A stretch of DNA of 64,000 bases from Pictodentalium vernedei (lineage: Eukaryota; Mollusca; Scaphopoda; Dentaliida; Dentaliidae): contig CM062291.1 in NCBI GenBank assembly GCA_031216915.1, positions 36,894,484 to 36,958,483 of the forward strand, given 5' to 3'. Shown here piece after piece: positions 43,400 through 55,419 of the stretch. Every line of letters starts with the position of its first letter. Position 1 is the stretch's first letter. Made by a program: the position numbers and the translations under genes. The notes below the pieces were generated by a model. It was not told where the DNA came from. It made no database searches and saw only the letters and a program-made list of their open reading frames with translations.

Positions 43400-44345
43400 C
43401 AGAAGTTACCAAGTTACAGTGAAATTATACCAAAACGAGTTATCCTATCAAGTTACAATGAAATCCCTTCATAAATACGGCCTGTAGACTGTGCTAAAGG
43501 TTTTTGGGCTTTGGCCTGTGTAGCCATCACGGTTTACCGATCGCAACCAAAAGAGGACGTCCTCATCTAGACATTATACTGAGTCATCCTACCTAGTTAC
43601 AATGAAATCCCTTCATAAATACGATCTGTAGTCTGTGCTAAAGTTTTGGGGGTTTTGGGCTCGGGCAGCCATCATGGTTGAATGATTGCAACTAAAAGGG
43701 GACGTTCTCATCTAGGCATTATCTGGAGACAGTGCTAAAGGTTTTCAGGTTTTGGGCTTGGGTAGGCATCACGTCTGAATGATTGCGACCGAAAGGGGAC
43801 CTTCTCATCTAGACATTATATGGAGTCAACCTACCAAGTGACAATAAAATCCCTCAATAAATACGACCTGTAGACTGCTAAATGTTTTGGGGTTTTGGGC
43901 TTGGGCAGTCGTCACAGTTGACAGATCACAACCAAATGGGGAAGTTCTCATCCAGACATCATACGGAGTCATCCTACCAAGTTACAATGAAATCCCTCCA
44001 TATTAAATATGACCTGTAGATTGTGCTAAAAGTTTTTGGGTTTCGGGGCTTGAGCAGCCATCACGGTTGAGAGATCATGACCAAAAGGGGACGTTGACAG
44101 TCTCATCTAGATATTATACAGAGGCATCCTACCAAGTTACAATGAAATCCCTTCATAAATACGACCTGTAGACTGTGCTAAAGGTTTTCGGGTTTTGAGC
44201 TTGAGCAGCCATCACGGTTGACAGCTTGTGACCAAAAGGGACGTTCTCATCTAGACATGACCTCAAACCTGCATATGAAGTTTTGTGACGATTGGACTAT
44301 AAAACTATGGGGTGTAGCCTGTGCTAAAGGAAAATGTGAACAGAC
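43400..44345 (+). repeat. ~145-bp tandem array
   Basis: gtagactgtgctaaag-type anchors at 43484, 43628, 43726, 43869, 44015 and 44167 (spacings 144, 98, 143, 146, 152). The unit includes 'ggttttgggcttgggcagccatcacggttga', 'gacgttctcatctagacatt' and 'accaagttacaatgaaatccc'. One unit is shortened. Confidence 0.92.
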
Positions 44346-45006
44346 TAACAGACTTCCGCACATGTGATGGCAATAGCTTATCTTGACTTTGTCAAGTTAA
44401 GCTAAAAATGGATGTATGCAAATGTGTCAATATATAGCCATTCCTGTAATAAACTATCTAAAAATCCCCCAAAATGTAAGCATACTGGTAACCCCACTTT
44501 GCATCTGTCTTTTCGTATTTACATAGGTCCATGTCCATACGAATCAATAACTCAGCTGATAGAAATCAGATCTTCATGAAATCTTACATGGATGTCTAGT
44601 TTGACATACTCATTCAGACACATATCAATTTATGATGTCTGCACCTACCACATGAGACTTATGCCCCTTTTTCAATTGAGATAAAGACAGTTTTTGTCTG
44701 TAATGCAGTAGTGGTCGGGTCTTAATGAAATCTAACTTGGATGTCTTGCTTGACATACTCATTCGGACACATAAATTTATGCTGTTCGTACCTTCCACCT
44801 GGGAGTTATGCCCCTTCTTCCATTCAGAAAAAGACAGTTTTTATCTGTAATCAGTAATGCTGCTGATAGTGGTCGGGTCTTAATGAAATCTTACATGGAT
44901 TTGTGCTGTCCACATCTTCCATCTGGGAGTTATGCCCCTTTTTCCATTGAGATAAATACAGTTTTTGTCTCCACAAGTCTGTAATTCAGCTGATAGTGGT
45001 CAGGTC

Positions 45007-45947
45007 TTAACAGGTAGAGTGCTAAATTATTTTTATTCAGCAAAATTTGTTCACATGTGTCTTTGGCTAGTTACAATTTATGATTTATGGGAGAGTGCCA
45101 AAGGCACTCTCCCACAAACTGTTAAATGACAACTCCCGACAGACTAGATGATTTCACTTCAAAGATAAAATGAAGTACAGTAGAATCCTCTTAACCCTTT
45201 ACCTAACATGAAAAGCAGACGACACTTGCAAAAAAAATTCTTGAATAACTAAATTTTTTCATTTTTTGTCTCAAAAACATAGGTTATGACCCCTCGTTGG
45301 AACGAGCTTGACGAGCTCGTTCCAACGAGGGGTCATAACCTATGTTTTTGAGACAAAAAATGAAAATATTTTGAAAATTAATTGGCGATTTTTTAGAATA
45401 GCGCTGGCCGGTTTTGGCCGTTACGTTGGGTAAAGGGTTAATTGAATATCCATTTTGTCAGTGAAAATTATTCAATTAACAGGAGTATACAATTAACAGG
45501 GATTTGGTCAGTTTCCTGAGTTTTGGAGTAAACTGAGCATTTATTCTATTGTATCTTGTTTGACAGAGCTCATAGAGCTCTTTCAAACAAGATACAATAG
45601 AATAAATGCCTGTATTGGATGCAGTGAGGCCAAAAAAGTTGATAAATAAGGGGAATTTGGTGTGTGTCACAGTAATTTTTTCGACATACATGTATTACAA
45701 AAATGTATATACAATTAACAGGAGTTTACTCTACAACCCGTATGCAATTAACAGATCAAATTTGCACTGAAGGTATGGTAAATGGTTTTATGTTTGAAAA
45801 TTATATTCAATTAACAGGGATGTACAATTAAGAGATATCCAGTTAAGTGGGCTCCACTGTATATTCACAGAATATAAAGACTTTAACTTGTTGTAGCGGA
45901 TGTCAGAGGAAAGCCCAATTTTAGGCTTCCAGCACTCAACCAGTTAA
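45007..45947. mobile_element. TTAA-flanked element, family Q, inserted in the 170-bp array
   Basis: Left ggtcTTAAcaggtagagtgctaaat, right cttccagcactcaaccagTTAA. Neighbouring array units keep a single TTAA at the same place. It contains the 'gggagagtgcc/ggcactctccc' hairpin (45088-45118), MITE A copy 11 and a 'tatcttgtttgacagagctc' palindrome (45541-45611). Confidence 0.9.
45191..45441 (+). mobile_element. Palindromic TTAA MITE family A, copy 11
   Basis: TTAA at both ends, nested in the family Q element. Arms agree (cgttgg / ccaacg). Confidence 0.93.
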
Positions 45948-46282
45948 AGAAATCTTACATAGATGTCTAGCATGGACATGATCATTCAGACACTCAAGTT
46001 GAGTTGTCCGCATCTTCCACCTGAGAATTATTCACCTTTTTCCACTGAGTCCAATCCCATTGAAAAAAACGACAATTGTTAATCTGTACAAGTCTGTAAC
46101 TCAGCTGATAGTGGTCAGATCACCTGAAATTTGACATGCACAATGAGCATGGTGTGCCCTTTCAAACAGTGATCAAGTTATGTGGTCTGATCCCTTGATT
46201 TTACACCGATGGGGGTATGTCAGCACCTCCGGTGCAATTAATTGTTGCATTTGGCCAAAAAATCCCACCTTCGGTCTGTCTT

Positions 46283-46352
46283 TTCTACTTCAACCATCTT
46301 CCAACACAAAGGCTAGCCTTTGGGTTAGAAGATGATTGAAGTAGAAGAAACA
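46283..46352. repeat. Palindrome 'cttctacttcaaccatcttcc'
   Basis: tctacttcaaccatcttccaac...aaaggctagcctttgggtt...agaagatgattgaagtaga: a hairpin about 240 bp below exon C. Confidence 0.8.
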
Positions 46353-46588
46353 GGACCGTCATCACACCATAACATCCTCGTCTAAATGAGGGGCTGGGGG
46401 CTGGCAAGGAATTATATATTTGCCAAATACAATTATAACTTTTTTACTTCTCGGCTGAGCCATAGAAGCCTTTGAAATGTGTGCCCCTCCACTTTCATTA
46501 TGCTTCAGTCGTATCTGCATTTTGTACATTTAATCTTGGCCAAGCTTTGATTTTGCATAATAATATATAGCTGAAATAATCTTCTTAC

Positions 46589-46745
46589 CATTCCCTTGAG
46601 AGATGGATCAGCTAGAGGTGATCGGTTTCCATGGAAATCAGGCCAGATATGTATATCTTTTGTGAGGTGAGCCACTGACTTCAACCCACTTTCAGTAGCT
46701 CTTTGTTGTAAAATTTCATTTAAATATGTGTGCATATGTATAGAT
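46589..46745 (-). CDS. FGGY: FGGY exon C with [10 protein letters not shown] motif (residues 57-109)
   Basis: A 157-nt exon after a pyrimidine tract (ctttctctttcag), donor gtaagaag. It begins [15 protein letters not shown] and ends in [18 protein letters not shown] then [18 protein letters not shown] is the most diagnostic block of this kinase group and makes the gene identity near certain. An open frame runs on past the donor to 46505 but loses similarity exactly at the GT. Confidence 0.97.
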
Positions 46746-47112
46746 CTGAAAGAGAAAGATTGCATGAATATTAGAAGTATGGCTTCTTGTGTTAAGTCAA
46801 AAAACTTACTCTTTCTTAACATTCTCAAACTGAGGCATTCAAAGCATGGGTCAAAAAGGATTTGGATTGATCCAGTTATATCAGGCCATAAAAATGACAA
46901 GTATCTGAATGTGAAATTGTTTTTTATGATGTTGGGCATATTGATCCAACAGACCACCAGTGATCTTGCAAGAAGTCCCCAGGAACAAGAATCACCACTG
47001 GAATTCTATTATCATTAGAATTGTTTGCTTCGATCCAGAGCATAACTGATAATCGTCATTGCACTCAACGAGCCCATTCTAATAAGGGGTCCAAAACTAT
47101 GGTTTGAAAATA

Positions 47113-47115
47113 TTT

Positions 47116-47171
<56 letters not shown>

Positions 47172-47490
47172 TTCATCTCTTGGTGTTTTAAGATCACATA
47201 TTTATGCACAATCATGACTGCAACAGTTTTACGGGTGGAGGAAGCCGGTGTACCCAGAGAGAACCACCGAGCAACTATCAGCTCCCCAACATATGAACTC
47301 CACACAAGCAGGGTTACCACTGGTTGAAGACAAGTGCATCATCGACGTGCAGTACGCCTTAGTACACAACGCCACCGTGCCCCCACGCGGGCAATGGAGA
47401 TGAAGTGTCTTGCTCAAGGACACAATGCGGTTGCCACGGACCTCTCGGCTTGCAGCCTGCACCTCTACCTACTGAGCCACTGTGCTCCCC
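47113..47490 (-). mobile_element. tRNA-headed SINE with long (TTTA)n tail
   Basis: Minus-strand head near 47440-47490 (gtggctcagtaggtagaggtg, gagaggtccgtgg), shared body, and a tail expanded to a ~60-bp (ttta)n tract at 47113-47176. The head matches the subtype at 49346. Confidence 0.9.
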
Positions 47491-47500
47491 TTATTATTTA

Positions 47501-47981
47501 TTAACTGGGAGAGTGCTGGAAGCCCATATCTGGGCTTTACCCTGAAGTGTAGGTACCATAACTTAAAGGCTACATATTCAGTGGATATCCTTCATACTAT
47601 CTTTTAACCCTTTAACCTGAAAAGCAGACGACACTTGCAAAAATATTCTTGAATAACTAATTTTTTTCATTTTTTGTCTCAAAAACATAGGTTATGACCC
47701 CTCATTGGAACGAGCTCGATGAGCTCGTTCCAACGAAGGGTCATAACCTATGTTTTTGAGACAAATAATGAAAATTAATTGGCGATTTTTGAGAATAGCG
47801 CTGGCCGGTTTGGGCCATTACGTTGGGTAAAGGGTTAAGTGAAAATATTTTATCTGTCTGGATTTCCCGTGTTATAATTTATGGGAGAGTGCCTACAGGC
47901 ACTCTCCCATAAATTGTAACAAGGCAAAGACATATCAACAAATTTTGGTGAACAAAAATAATTTAGCCCACTACCAGTTAA
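47501..47981. mobile_element. TTAA-flanked element, family Q, carrying MITE A copy 12
   Basis: TTAACTGGGAGAGTGCTGGAAG at the left, ccactaccagTTAA at the right. Hairpin gggagagtgcctacaggcactctccc near 47883-47909. It starts about 10 bp from the SINE head. Confidence 0.88.
47604..47838 (+). mobile_element. Palindromic TTAA MITE family A, copy 12
   Basis: TTAA at both ends, nested in family Q. Arms differ slightly (cctcattgg / ccaacgaaggg). Confidence 0.92.
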
Positions 47982-47984
47982 TTG

Positions 47985-48300
47985 GTGTTTAAGGTCACAT
48001 ATTTCTTCACAAAGGCTAATCACAACCACAACACAGATATAAAGTAAAGTTTAGCCAATCATTTACCCATGTTGCCAATTCTAAGGGGGGGGGGGGGGGG
48101 CTGCCCCAAAGATTGGTTACTGGGTCATATTTTACCAGTACAACAGAGCTTATTTACCACAGTAAACAAGCACTGCCTCTCTTCCCAAGTTCCCATGGAG
48201 AATGATGGTTTGAAAACAAATTGTATTTAGTTGTTTATGAAAAAACATGTGTTTTGTCATCTTTAAGTCATGCTAGGTATAGGTTAAGAGCTCTTTCTAA
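47985..48300 (-). repeat. SINE-tail-like fragment, G run and diverged repeat
   Basis: ttggtgtttaaggtcacatatt is the SINE 3' end inverted. 48087-48101 is a G run; 48105-48180 is the 'ccagtacaacagagcttatttaccacagtaaac' family inverted. Confidence 0.6.
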
Positions 48301-48681
48301 CCAAACACGTCCTTATTGACTATGGGCAGGGAAGATAAATTCCCTCGCTTCCCTCAGGTTTTGCCAACCTCATCCTTATTGGTTATGGGCAGGGAGGATA
48401 ACTGTACTGTGATCATGAAAAAGAAGCTACTAATTGAGAATAGAATATGCTCCAATAACAGTAAAATCCTCACCTTCTGATTGGACAAGACATCGCATAG
48501 TCTTTTTCTATCTTTATGGCTCCAATAGCAGATGTTACCGTTGGATGTCAGCACACAAAATATTTGAAATGCGGTTGCCCATTTTACACTTATTTCATCA
48601 ACGGAGTGACTTGCAAACTGTTTAATTTTTGTAGATTTTTCACACATGCAGTAGAGGATGTTCCGAATTATGAAGTGTGGT

Positions 48682-48932
48682 TTAACCCTTTACCCAACGT
48701 AATGGCCAAAACCAGCCAGTGATATTCACGAAAATCGGCAATTAATTTTCATTTTTTTTCATTTTTTGTCTCAAAAACATAGGTTATGACCCCTCTTTGG
48801 AACGAGCTCGTCGAGCTCGTTCCAAAGAGGGGTCATAACCTATGTTTTTGAGACAAAAAATGAAAAAAAATTAGTTATTCAAGAATTCTGTTTGCAAGTG
48901 TCGTCTGCTTTTCATGTCAGATAAAGGGTTAA
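48682..48932 (-). mobile_element. Palindromic TTAA MITE family A, copy 13
   Basis: TTAA at both ends. Arms agree at a rarer variant (ctttgg / ccaaag). Confidence 0.93.
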
Positions 48933-49345
48933 ATCCAGTTTACAATTTGAACTAAGATGGAGTGACATTGACCTTTATCTGATTTATTGATTATTTGTCA
49001 AGTAAATGAGATGGTAATTTACTAAACTTGTTGTCGTTAAAAGTTGCCTTGTTCATTTCTGGATGTGTGTTTTGGACTTGGGGTAGGGGCTTATTGGAAC
49101 ATATACTTTACTCAGTTGAACATAAACTTCGAGCTGCAAACCTCAGACCATGTTACCATCAATTCATCACAATAACTTGTAATGTTTTCATTTTTGGAAT
49201 TCACATTAAAAAAATGTCCACAATCCAGTATAAGGATTTTCTTTAGTTCCTTGAATCCTGAAACCTTTATAACATGTAACCAACCAACAAGGTGCAATGT
49301 ACAGTCTTCTCATTCTAGTTATAAGATCATCTCTATTATGCAACA

Positions 49346-49703
49346 GGGGGGCATGGTGGCTCAGTTGGTAGAGGTGCAGGCTGCAAGCCGAGAGGTCCTC
49401 GATTTGAATCCCACCTGCGGCAACCGCGTTGTGTCCTTGGGCAAGACACTTCACCCCCATTGCCCACGTGGAGGCACGGTGACGTTGTGTACTAAGGCGT
49501 ACTGCACGTCGATGGTGCACCTGTCTTCAACCAATGCTAACCCTGCTTGTGTGGAGTCAATATGTTGGGGAGCTGACAGTTGCTCGGCGTTGCTCAGTGG
49601 TTCTCACTGGGTACTCCGGCTTCCTCCACCCATAAAACTGTCGCGGTCATGATTAGCCATTGTGCCGGAAATATGTGACCTTAAAACACCAATAAATAAA
49701 TAA
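49346..49703 (+). mobile_element. tRNA-headed SINE with 11-bp target duplication
   Basis: ATTATGCAACA at 49335-49345 and 49704-49714. Head tggctcagttggtagaggtgc and gaggtcctcgatttgaatccc, body, aaat tail. The 156-codon ORF here is SINE translation. Confidence 0.93.
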
Positions 49704-50079
49704 ATTATGCAACAATTCCTGTGTATTGCACAACTTTAGTGCGTGTATATTGTCCCTATATCCCGATAAATTCTGTCTTTTGATTGGTCAGAATGCATTG
49801 GCCAAATAGCCGTGGCAAAGGGTGCACCCAACAGCTAAGGTATATGAGAGCATGCATCATCCAGGGTATAAGCGCACGCAAAACATCGGGAGTATATGGT
49901 TTAAATTAAAGCGTTTCGCTTCAACTCCCCTCGTTATAAAAATCGAACTCAAAAACCTCAAAATAGTCACCACAAATATATCAGATTTCCGCCAGTTCTA
50001 TAATATTTTGCCATTATAAATTAAATAGTCGATTAATTAAATGAAACAACTTGAGAAAAATAAAATAAGAGCAAATATT

Positions 50080-50154
50080 GTCCCCTGAGTTCCAATGTGT
50101 TCTATGTGCCAGCATGTGCCAGTAGGCACACAGAACACATTGGAACTCGGGGGG
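50080..50154. repeat. Palindrome family P, copy 5
   Basis: tcccctgagttccaatgtgttct / agaacacattggaactcgggggg, with a partial internal duplication of atgtgcca at the loop. Confidence 0.88.
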
Positions 50155-50339
50155 TGATATGTAAACAAAATACTGTTTACTTGTTTCCTTAACAACCCAA
50201 GGGATGTGACTCTATCTGTTGTCTTCTGCATTTGTAAAAACAAAACATTTATTCACGAATTTTGTCGTCCAACTCATTGCGGAGCATGAGAAATGCGTCC
50301 ACAGATTTATTTCCACTATGTTTCTATTGTTCAAACGGG

Positions 50340-50440
50340 ACAAAAACTTTATCTCTGCCAACATGTGCGGCTCGGTGTTTAAAAACCGACATCCAGGTAT
50401 TAAATCTCCATATAACATACATGTTGGCAGAGATAACTCC
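50340..50440. repeat. Inverted repeat 'ttatctctgccaacatg'
   Basis: ctttatctctgccaacatg / catgttggcagagataa enclose gctcggtgtttaaaaaccgac and a spacer. It explains the overlapping ORFs on both strands here. Confidence 0.8.
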
Positions 50441-50804
50441 TATTGTCATGTAGTGTGTGACATGGAAATTACCAATTTTTTTATAATCAGAATGTGTGAC
50501 TAACCTGTGCACTGCACAGGGCTAGTCACACTTTCCGGTTATACAAGAATTTTCATAATTAACTGAGTAACTAACCTTGTGTACTCTGCGATCTCAGTGG
50601 CAATCTTATCTATAGCAATTCTTCACCAAATGTAATGGCCAAAATCAGCCAGTAATATTCCCAAGAAACATTTAACCCTTTGAACACTGGTGGCATCTTC
50701 CATGCCAGTTAAATGGCAGAAATTGGAAGAGTCCATATCCATTATTTGGGGGTTGAGCAATTAACATTTTCAACGTGCAGCCTTCAGGATGCATGTTGAA
50801 AATA

Positions 50805-51057
50805 TTAACCCTTTACCTAACATGAAAAGCAGACGATACTCGCAGAAAAAAAATTCTTGAATAACTACTTTTTTTCATTTTTTGTCTCAAAAACATAGGT
50901 TATGACCCCTCGTTGGAACAAGCTCGACGAGCTCGTTCCAAATAGGGGTCATAACCTATGTTTTTGAGACAAAAAATGAAAAAATATTGAAAATTAATTG
51001 GCGATTTTTTAGAATAGCCCTGGCCGGTTTTGGTCGTTACGTTGGGTAAAGGGTTAA
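50805..51057 (+). mobile_element. Palindromic TTAA MITE family A, copy 14
   Basis: TTAA at both ends. Arms differ (cgttggaaca / cgttccaaatag). Confidence 0.9.
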
Positions 51058-51328
51058 GTGTTCTTTCACACACATTCACTTAGTAGCCATCCTTCTTAAT
51101 GAAATTATGACGTATCATGTTGCTGGACCCCTAAAGCAGTCTCTCATGTTGAAAGAGTTTAACTCTGCATATGGACCCTCATTGGAATGGATTGTGGGAA
51201 GTGGGTTTTTTTTTAGTGAATTCCAAAAATGAAAACATATTCTATTTTCAATTAATAACTTGTTTATAGTGAGGTGTTGCATGTGTATAATGTTTCTATT
51301 AGAGACCACCTTCCTCTTATGTTTTGAC

Positions 51329-51895
51329 TAGAGCTGTAGGTTAACCGAAACCGAACAGAGGTTTTTAGTTTTTTTTTAAAAACCGAAACCGAAACCGTTG
51401 ACATCCCGTAATCTAAGGTTTTTCGTTTTTTATTAAATACTCTCTTGCTCCAGAAATTCACAGAATGTAGCCATCCCAGAGTAGTGAGAGTACCCAGACA
51501 CTGCCAATGGCAGTGTCTGGGTGCTCTTACTACTCTGGGAAGGCTACATTCTGTGAATTTCCGACATTTAAGTTTAGTTGTGTTTGTAGCTTTCCTCAAG
51601 TTGCGTGTAGGTGTCAGACCTCGAAAAATGGCCAAGCACAATAAAAGTTCTGTATATTTTGGTAATTATTATATTGGCCTTCCTGATTCTTCATGTATTA
51701 TAGCTTATTTAGGGCATTCATTGAGTTTCACTCAATTTCACTGCCATCCAGTTATGACTCCGGACATAAGAATGAGTTTTATTGAATTTTATTTGGCCTC
51801 AAGAACAAACCTAAAACCGAACCGAACTGAGGTTTTATTCCACCTGAAAAACCAAAACCGAAACCGAACAAGAAATTTAAAAACCTACAGCTCTA
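51329..51895. mobile_element. hAT-type element with perfect 8-bp target duplication
   Basis: TIRs TAGAGCTGTAGGTT / AACCTACAGCTCTA; GTTTTGAC at 51321-51328 and 51896-51903. Subterminal 'accgaaaccgaac' repeats. A ~110-bp near-perfect palindrome (51449-51560, acccagacactgccaatggcagtgtctgggt core) sits inside. No transposase. Confidence 0.95.
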
Positions 51896-52823
51896 GTTTT
51901 GACAGCTGGAGCAGCTATCAGTTTTGTTCTGTTTTTTCAAAGGAAAATGCGAAGGAATTTTCAAGAGAGACAAAGCAGATTCTGGACCACCTCTCCCTTT
52001 TTACAGCTGGAGAAGCCAGCGATTTATTTTCTTGAGAAAAACCCATTCCGCCATGAGAATGAACAGTCTCGATTGAAGAAAAAACTTGTCTTGCGGCATT
52101 CTCCTCTTTTCATTTTTACAGCCAGAGTATACGACAATTTTTTTTTCTAATCAAAGGAAACACATTCCATTATACAAAGGAATTCCCTTGCTCGACGACA
52201 AAAAATGTGCATTTCGACCCAATTGATGAGAAAGGTCTATCAATGGAATTTTAGGGTCCTTGGGAAATCTAGATATTCATCTTTCATCTGATGACAGAAA
52301 AGATACCAGATAAGATATGAAAGATAAGAGCATGTTCTGACCAAACACATCCTTATAGGCTATAGGCAGGAAGGATAACTGATCCCCTTCCCTTGTGTTT
52401 CACCAACCTCATCCTTATTGACTATGGGCAGGGAGAATAACAGTACCATGATCATAAAAAAAATGAAATCAAGAAAAGCAAAAGAAAATGGCACATAAGA
52501 TTCAATCTTCTGGCATATCTTACTTTCGACAAGTGGGATTCTGCATTGTTGTAGGCAGTGTTCACGCTGGCCTAAAATTGTCTGGAGCCAAATTTTGAGC
52601 CTTTCTGGACATTTTAGTGCCAAACAAAAGGGTTTTTTGCCAAAACGTTAAAGGGGACGGGAGGAGGTGTTTTTTCACTGTCAGTTCCAAATAAATTGGT
52701 TGAGTTTTGAAAAAACGAACTGGTAATTATTTTGAAAGTGAATGGACAATGGTTATGGAAAAAAGCCTACAGTTCTGACAAAAACCTCAGTAGAGGGTCA
52801 CCTAATTTATATAAGAACAGAGA

Positions 52824-53073
52824 TTAACCCTTTACCCAATGAACCGACCGCATCTGCCCACGTAATATGCAAATTCAGCAGTTGAAAAAAGTATTATTTT
52901 TCAAAAAATTTCAACAAAACCATATCATGTGACCCCTCGTTGGAACGAGCTCGTCGAGCTCGTTCCAACGAGGGGTCACATGATATGGTTTTGTTGAAAT
53001 TTTTTTTAAAATTTAAAAAAATGATATTTAAAATAATAAATTTTGATATCGTCTGCATTGTGTAAAGGGTTAA
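52824..53073. mobile_element. Palindromic TTAA MITE family B, full copy (inverted)
   Basis: TTAA at both ends. Arms ccatatcatgtgacccctcg match their partners exactly. Confidence 0.92.
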
Positions 53074-53089
53074 TTGACTAATTACTGTT

Positions 53090-53560
53090 ACTCCACTGGG
53101 CTTAGCGGATCTTGAGTCTTTACAAAAGGCATTCTTTAATTAGATAAATACTTCATATCATCACGAGTCACTCGTGACAGTATGAAGTTTTTCCCGAATT
53201 AAATGCTGCCTTTTGTTATTTGTTACATTAATAGCCTGTAGAAAAAACAATGCCTCATTACCATGCATTACTGGCCACAGTTCTAAAGTAAACTGTTGAT
53301 GGGCCAGAAATGTGTCTGATGATTTTGTGTCTTCCTCGCCATGCCAGTATCTGTATTGTCATTCATTTGATGAAACGTTGATTGTCACCCTGCTGTGCCT
53401 CACACCACATTCTAGTTGCCTTCTGTGTGACGAAGCCTTCTGGCTCTTTTTTCCGGTGAAGCAATTGAACAGAGAACGATGGATACTCAGGACTTTATGA
53501 ATTTATTTGGCCGACTCCCCCTTTTAAAGATTTAAAGAGCAAATAGAAATATTTTCTAAA
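53090..53560. repeat. Diverged repeat with palindrome
   Basis: acttcatatcatcacgagtcactcgtgacagtatgaagt (53148-53188) is a palindrome. The wider block resembles 39240-39310 and 40350-40440. Confidence 0.6.
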
Positions 53561-53710
53561 ATGAGACACTTTTTTGTGGTTTGCAGGTCAAGAAGAGATG
53601 AATCTGATTTACATTAAAGAGATTGCACGTAGACAGCCAATCTGGCTATGCACTCTCTTTGTAATTTTTGTCCCACAGCATCAATACATATTTTTTTATT
53701 ATTTATATAG

Positions 53711-53853
53711 AATAAACGTATAGTGTTTTCAAGTACAAAATTTATTCTACGAGTAGGATTAAGAATGAAACCGATGAGCCTCTGGCGAGTCGGTTTCATT
53801 CTTAATTCTACGAGTAGAATAAATTTTGTACTTGAAAACACTATACGTTTATT
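53711..53853. repeat. 143-bp near-perfect palindrome
   Basis: Arms from aataaacgtatagtgttttc to gaaaacactatacgtttatt with a short loop around gcctctggcg. Both strands show similar ORFs for that reason. Confidence 0.95.
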
Positions 53854-54877
53854 TTGTTTATCTCACAAACCTTCTACAGGGCAGTCGCGGCAAAATTGTG
53901 CTATAATTCGCTACAAAACACAGCGAGAAGTGAGGAGCACATTGGTCCAATTCGCTCGACCAGCAAAATTGGAAAAAATAAACAAGGCACAGTAATACAT
54001 TTCTGTCTAAAAATAATTCCCCTACAAACTTGAGCTAAACTTGCAAAAATACTTTATTATATGAGCAGTGGGTGGTGTTTTCTACTAGTATTGTGTAATA
54101 CTTTCAAAAAGATTTAAAGAAATCAACAATCGAACTATTAATTAGGCTAGACAAATGTGGTAGAGGCCAGAGGTCATCAAGTCTGTCGCTACTAGGGGAA
54201 TAAATTTTTTCAGTGTTAAACCTGTTGGGAAAATTTATCACCCAACTATGTGAATAAAGCAAAAATTTATCCAAGGCCTTTATTGTTCAAAAAAACGGCC
54301 ATTTATGGGATAAATATCATTATTTGTAATTCCCACATGCTATCCAATTTATTGTACACAATTTATGGTACATTTCTTGCAAAATATAATATTGAATTGA
54401 ATTGAAAATTTAATTGCACTGACAATTAACGTTAAAAGTTTGTCCAAACACTATTTCTGACACCTTACTAACAAAGTCATGAAAATCAGTAATGGTTCTA
54501 CCTTTATAGCCATCTGACAATTTTCTTGTACTAGACCTAATAAAATATTTGGTTTTGAATGTTTCGTCATCGATCATTCTCTTCGCTGATGCAAGTGAAA
54601 GGAACTTTTTTGGTGTAAAAGTTTTAGCCAATGAAGATTTTTTGGTGCCAAATCAAAAGTTTTAGTGCAGTTAGCTAAATTGGTACCTGACAGCATGCAA
54701 CACTGGCTGCAGAGAAGAAAGCAGACAAAGAATTTGGATGGGATCACAACGAAGTCAAAGTTGTGATTCAAACAAAATTATTGGTTCACTTTTGTAATCG
54801 GAGTGTTGTAATTTATAGGTTCAAAAACAGAACACTGTGTCACGTACATGACTGATGAAATATCATTTTTCCATTTT

Positions 54878-55119
54878 TTACTGGTTGAGGACTAGATTAT
54901 TTTTGGTGGTCTGAAGTTGTTATTCAAAATTTGTTTGATTTCAAATTATTGGAGAGTGCCCAAAGGCACTCTCCAATAAGTTGTAATAAAACAAATTTAT
55001 TTGAACAAAATGTTATTTGCGTTTGAATGAAACATGAGCAAGGAAAATATTGGCTTTTGCTCTGGAACCTTCATTTTAGTGAAAGCCCTGATAGTGCCCT
55101 CTACCATTCAACCAGTTAA
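54878..55119. mobile_element. TTAA-type element, family Q
   Basis: actggttgaggactagatta at the left; ccctctaccattcaaccagTTAA at the right. Hairpin ttggagagtgcccaaaggcactctccaa near 54951-54976. The left flank is TTTA. Confidence 0.75.
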
Positions 55120-55263
55120 GAATTATTTTACTATTATGTGGTGCCTGAAGGGCAACCGATACAGCTGTATGAGCCATTTTGATTCTCTTTAACATAAGAA
55201 AGCTTCACACAAATAACAATTCCCCTGGGGCTTGAATCTGAACAAAGTTGACAAAAAACTCAC

Positions 55264-55325
55264 CTCTCACTGGAAATACGTAAGGCCTCAGAATAGGCAG
55301 GATGGGACTCAACAACAAAATCTAT
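55264..55325 (-). CDS. FGGY: FGGY exon B (residues 37-57)
   Basis: A 62-nt exon with an AG acceptor at 55327-55326 and donor gtgagt. It encodes IDFVVESHPAYSEALRISSE and two bases of the next codon (AG, completed to Arg by exon C). It aligns with the poorly conserved IDHMVQGH-like helix of the human protein, so identity rests mainly on phase, order and flanking exons. The surrounding intron shows no duplicate of this exon. Confidence 0.9.
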
Positions 55326-55419
55326 CTGAAAGTATTACAACAGCTTATAATAAAAGTTTTCATTAATGTAGTTTATCTTGATTAAAATTGTTTTTAACCC
55401 TTTGTCTAATGAATTGACC

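Larger units (their letters stand above)
44500..46200 (+). repeat. ~170-bp tandem array split by a TTAA element
   Basis: Units with 'tagtggtcgggtcttaatgaaatcttacatggatgtc' and 'tccacctgggagttatgcccctt' run from about 44560 to 45010 and resume at 45948 (agaaatcttacatagatgtctag). The interruption is exactly at TTAA in 'gtcttaa'. Confidence 0.88.

Noticed and set aside
46505..46588. Extension of FGGY exon C past its GT donor
   Set aside because: The ORF continues, but similarity to the family stops exactly at the donor and resumes in exon D.
49182..49652. 156-codon plus-strand ORF
   Set aside because: Most of it is the SINE at 49346-49703, whose body gives the same peptides (LCTKAYCTSMVHLSS) at other SINE copies.
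51445..52035. 196-codon plus-strand ORF, the longest in the window
   Set aside because: It crosses a palindrome, the end of a hAT element and its target duplication; composition is not protein-like.
53614..53995. Overlapping ORFs with the same start (MFSSTKFIL) on both strands
   Set aside because: They arise because the 143-bp palindrome reads nearly the same on each strand.
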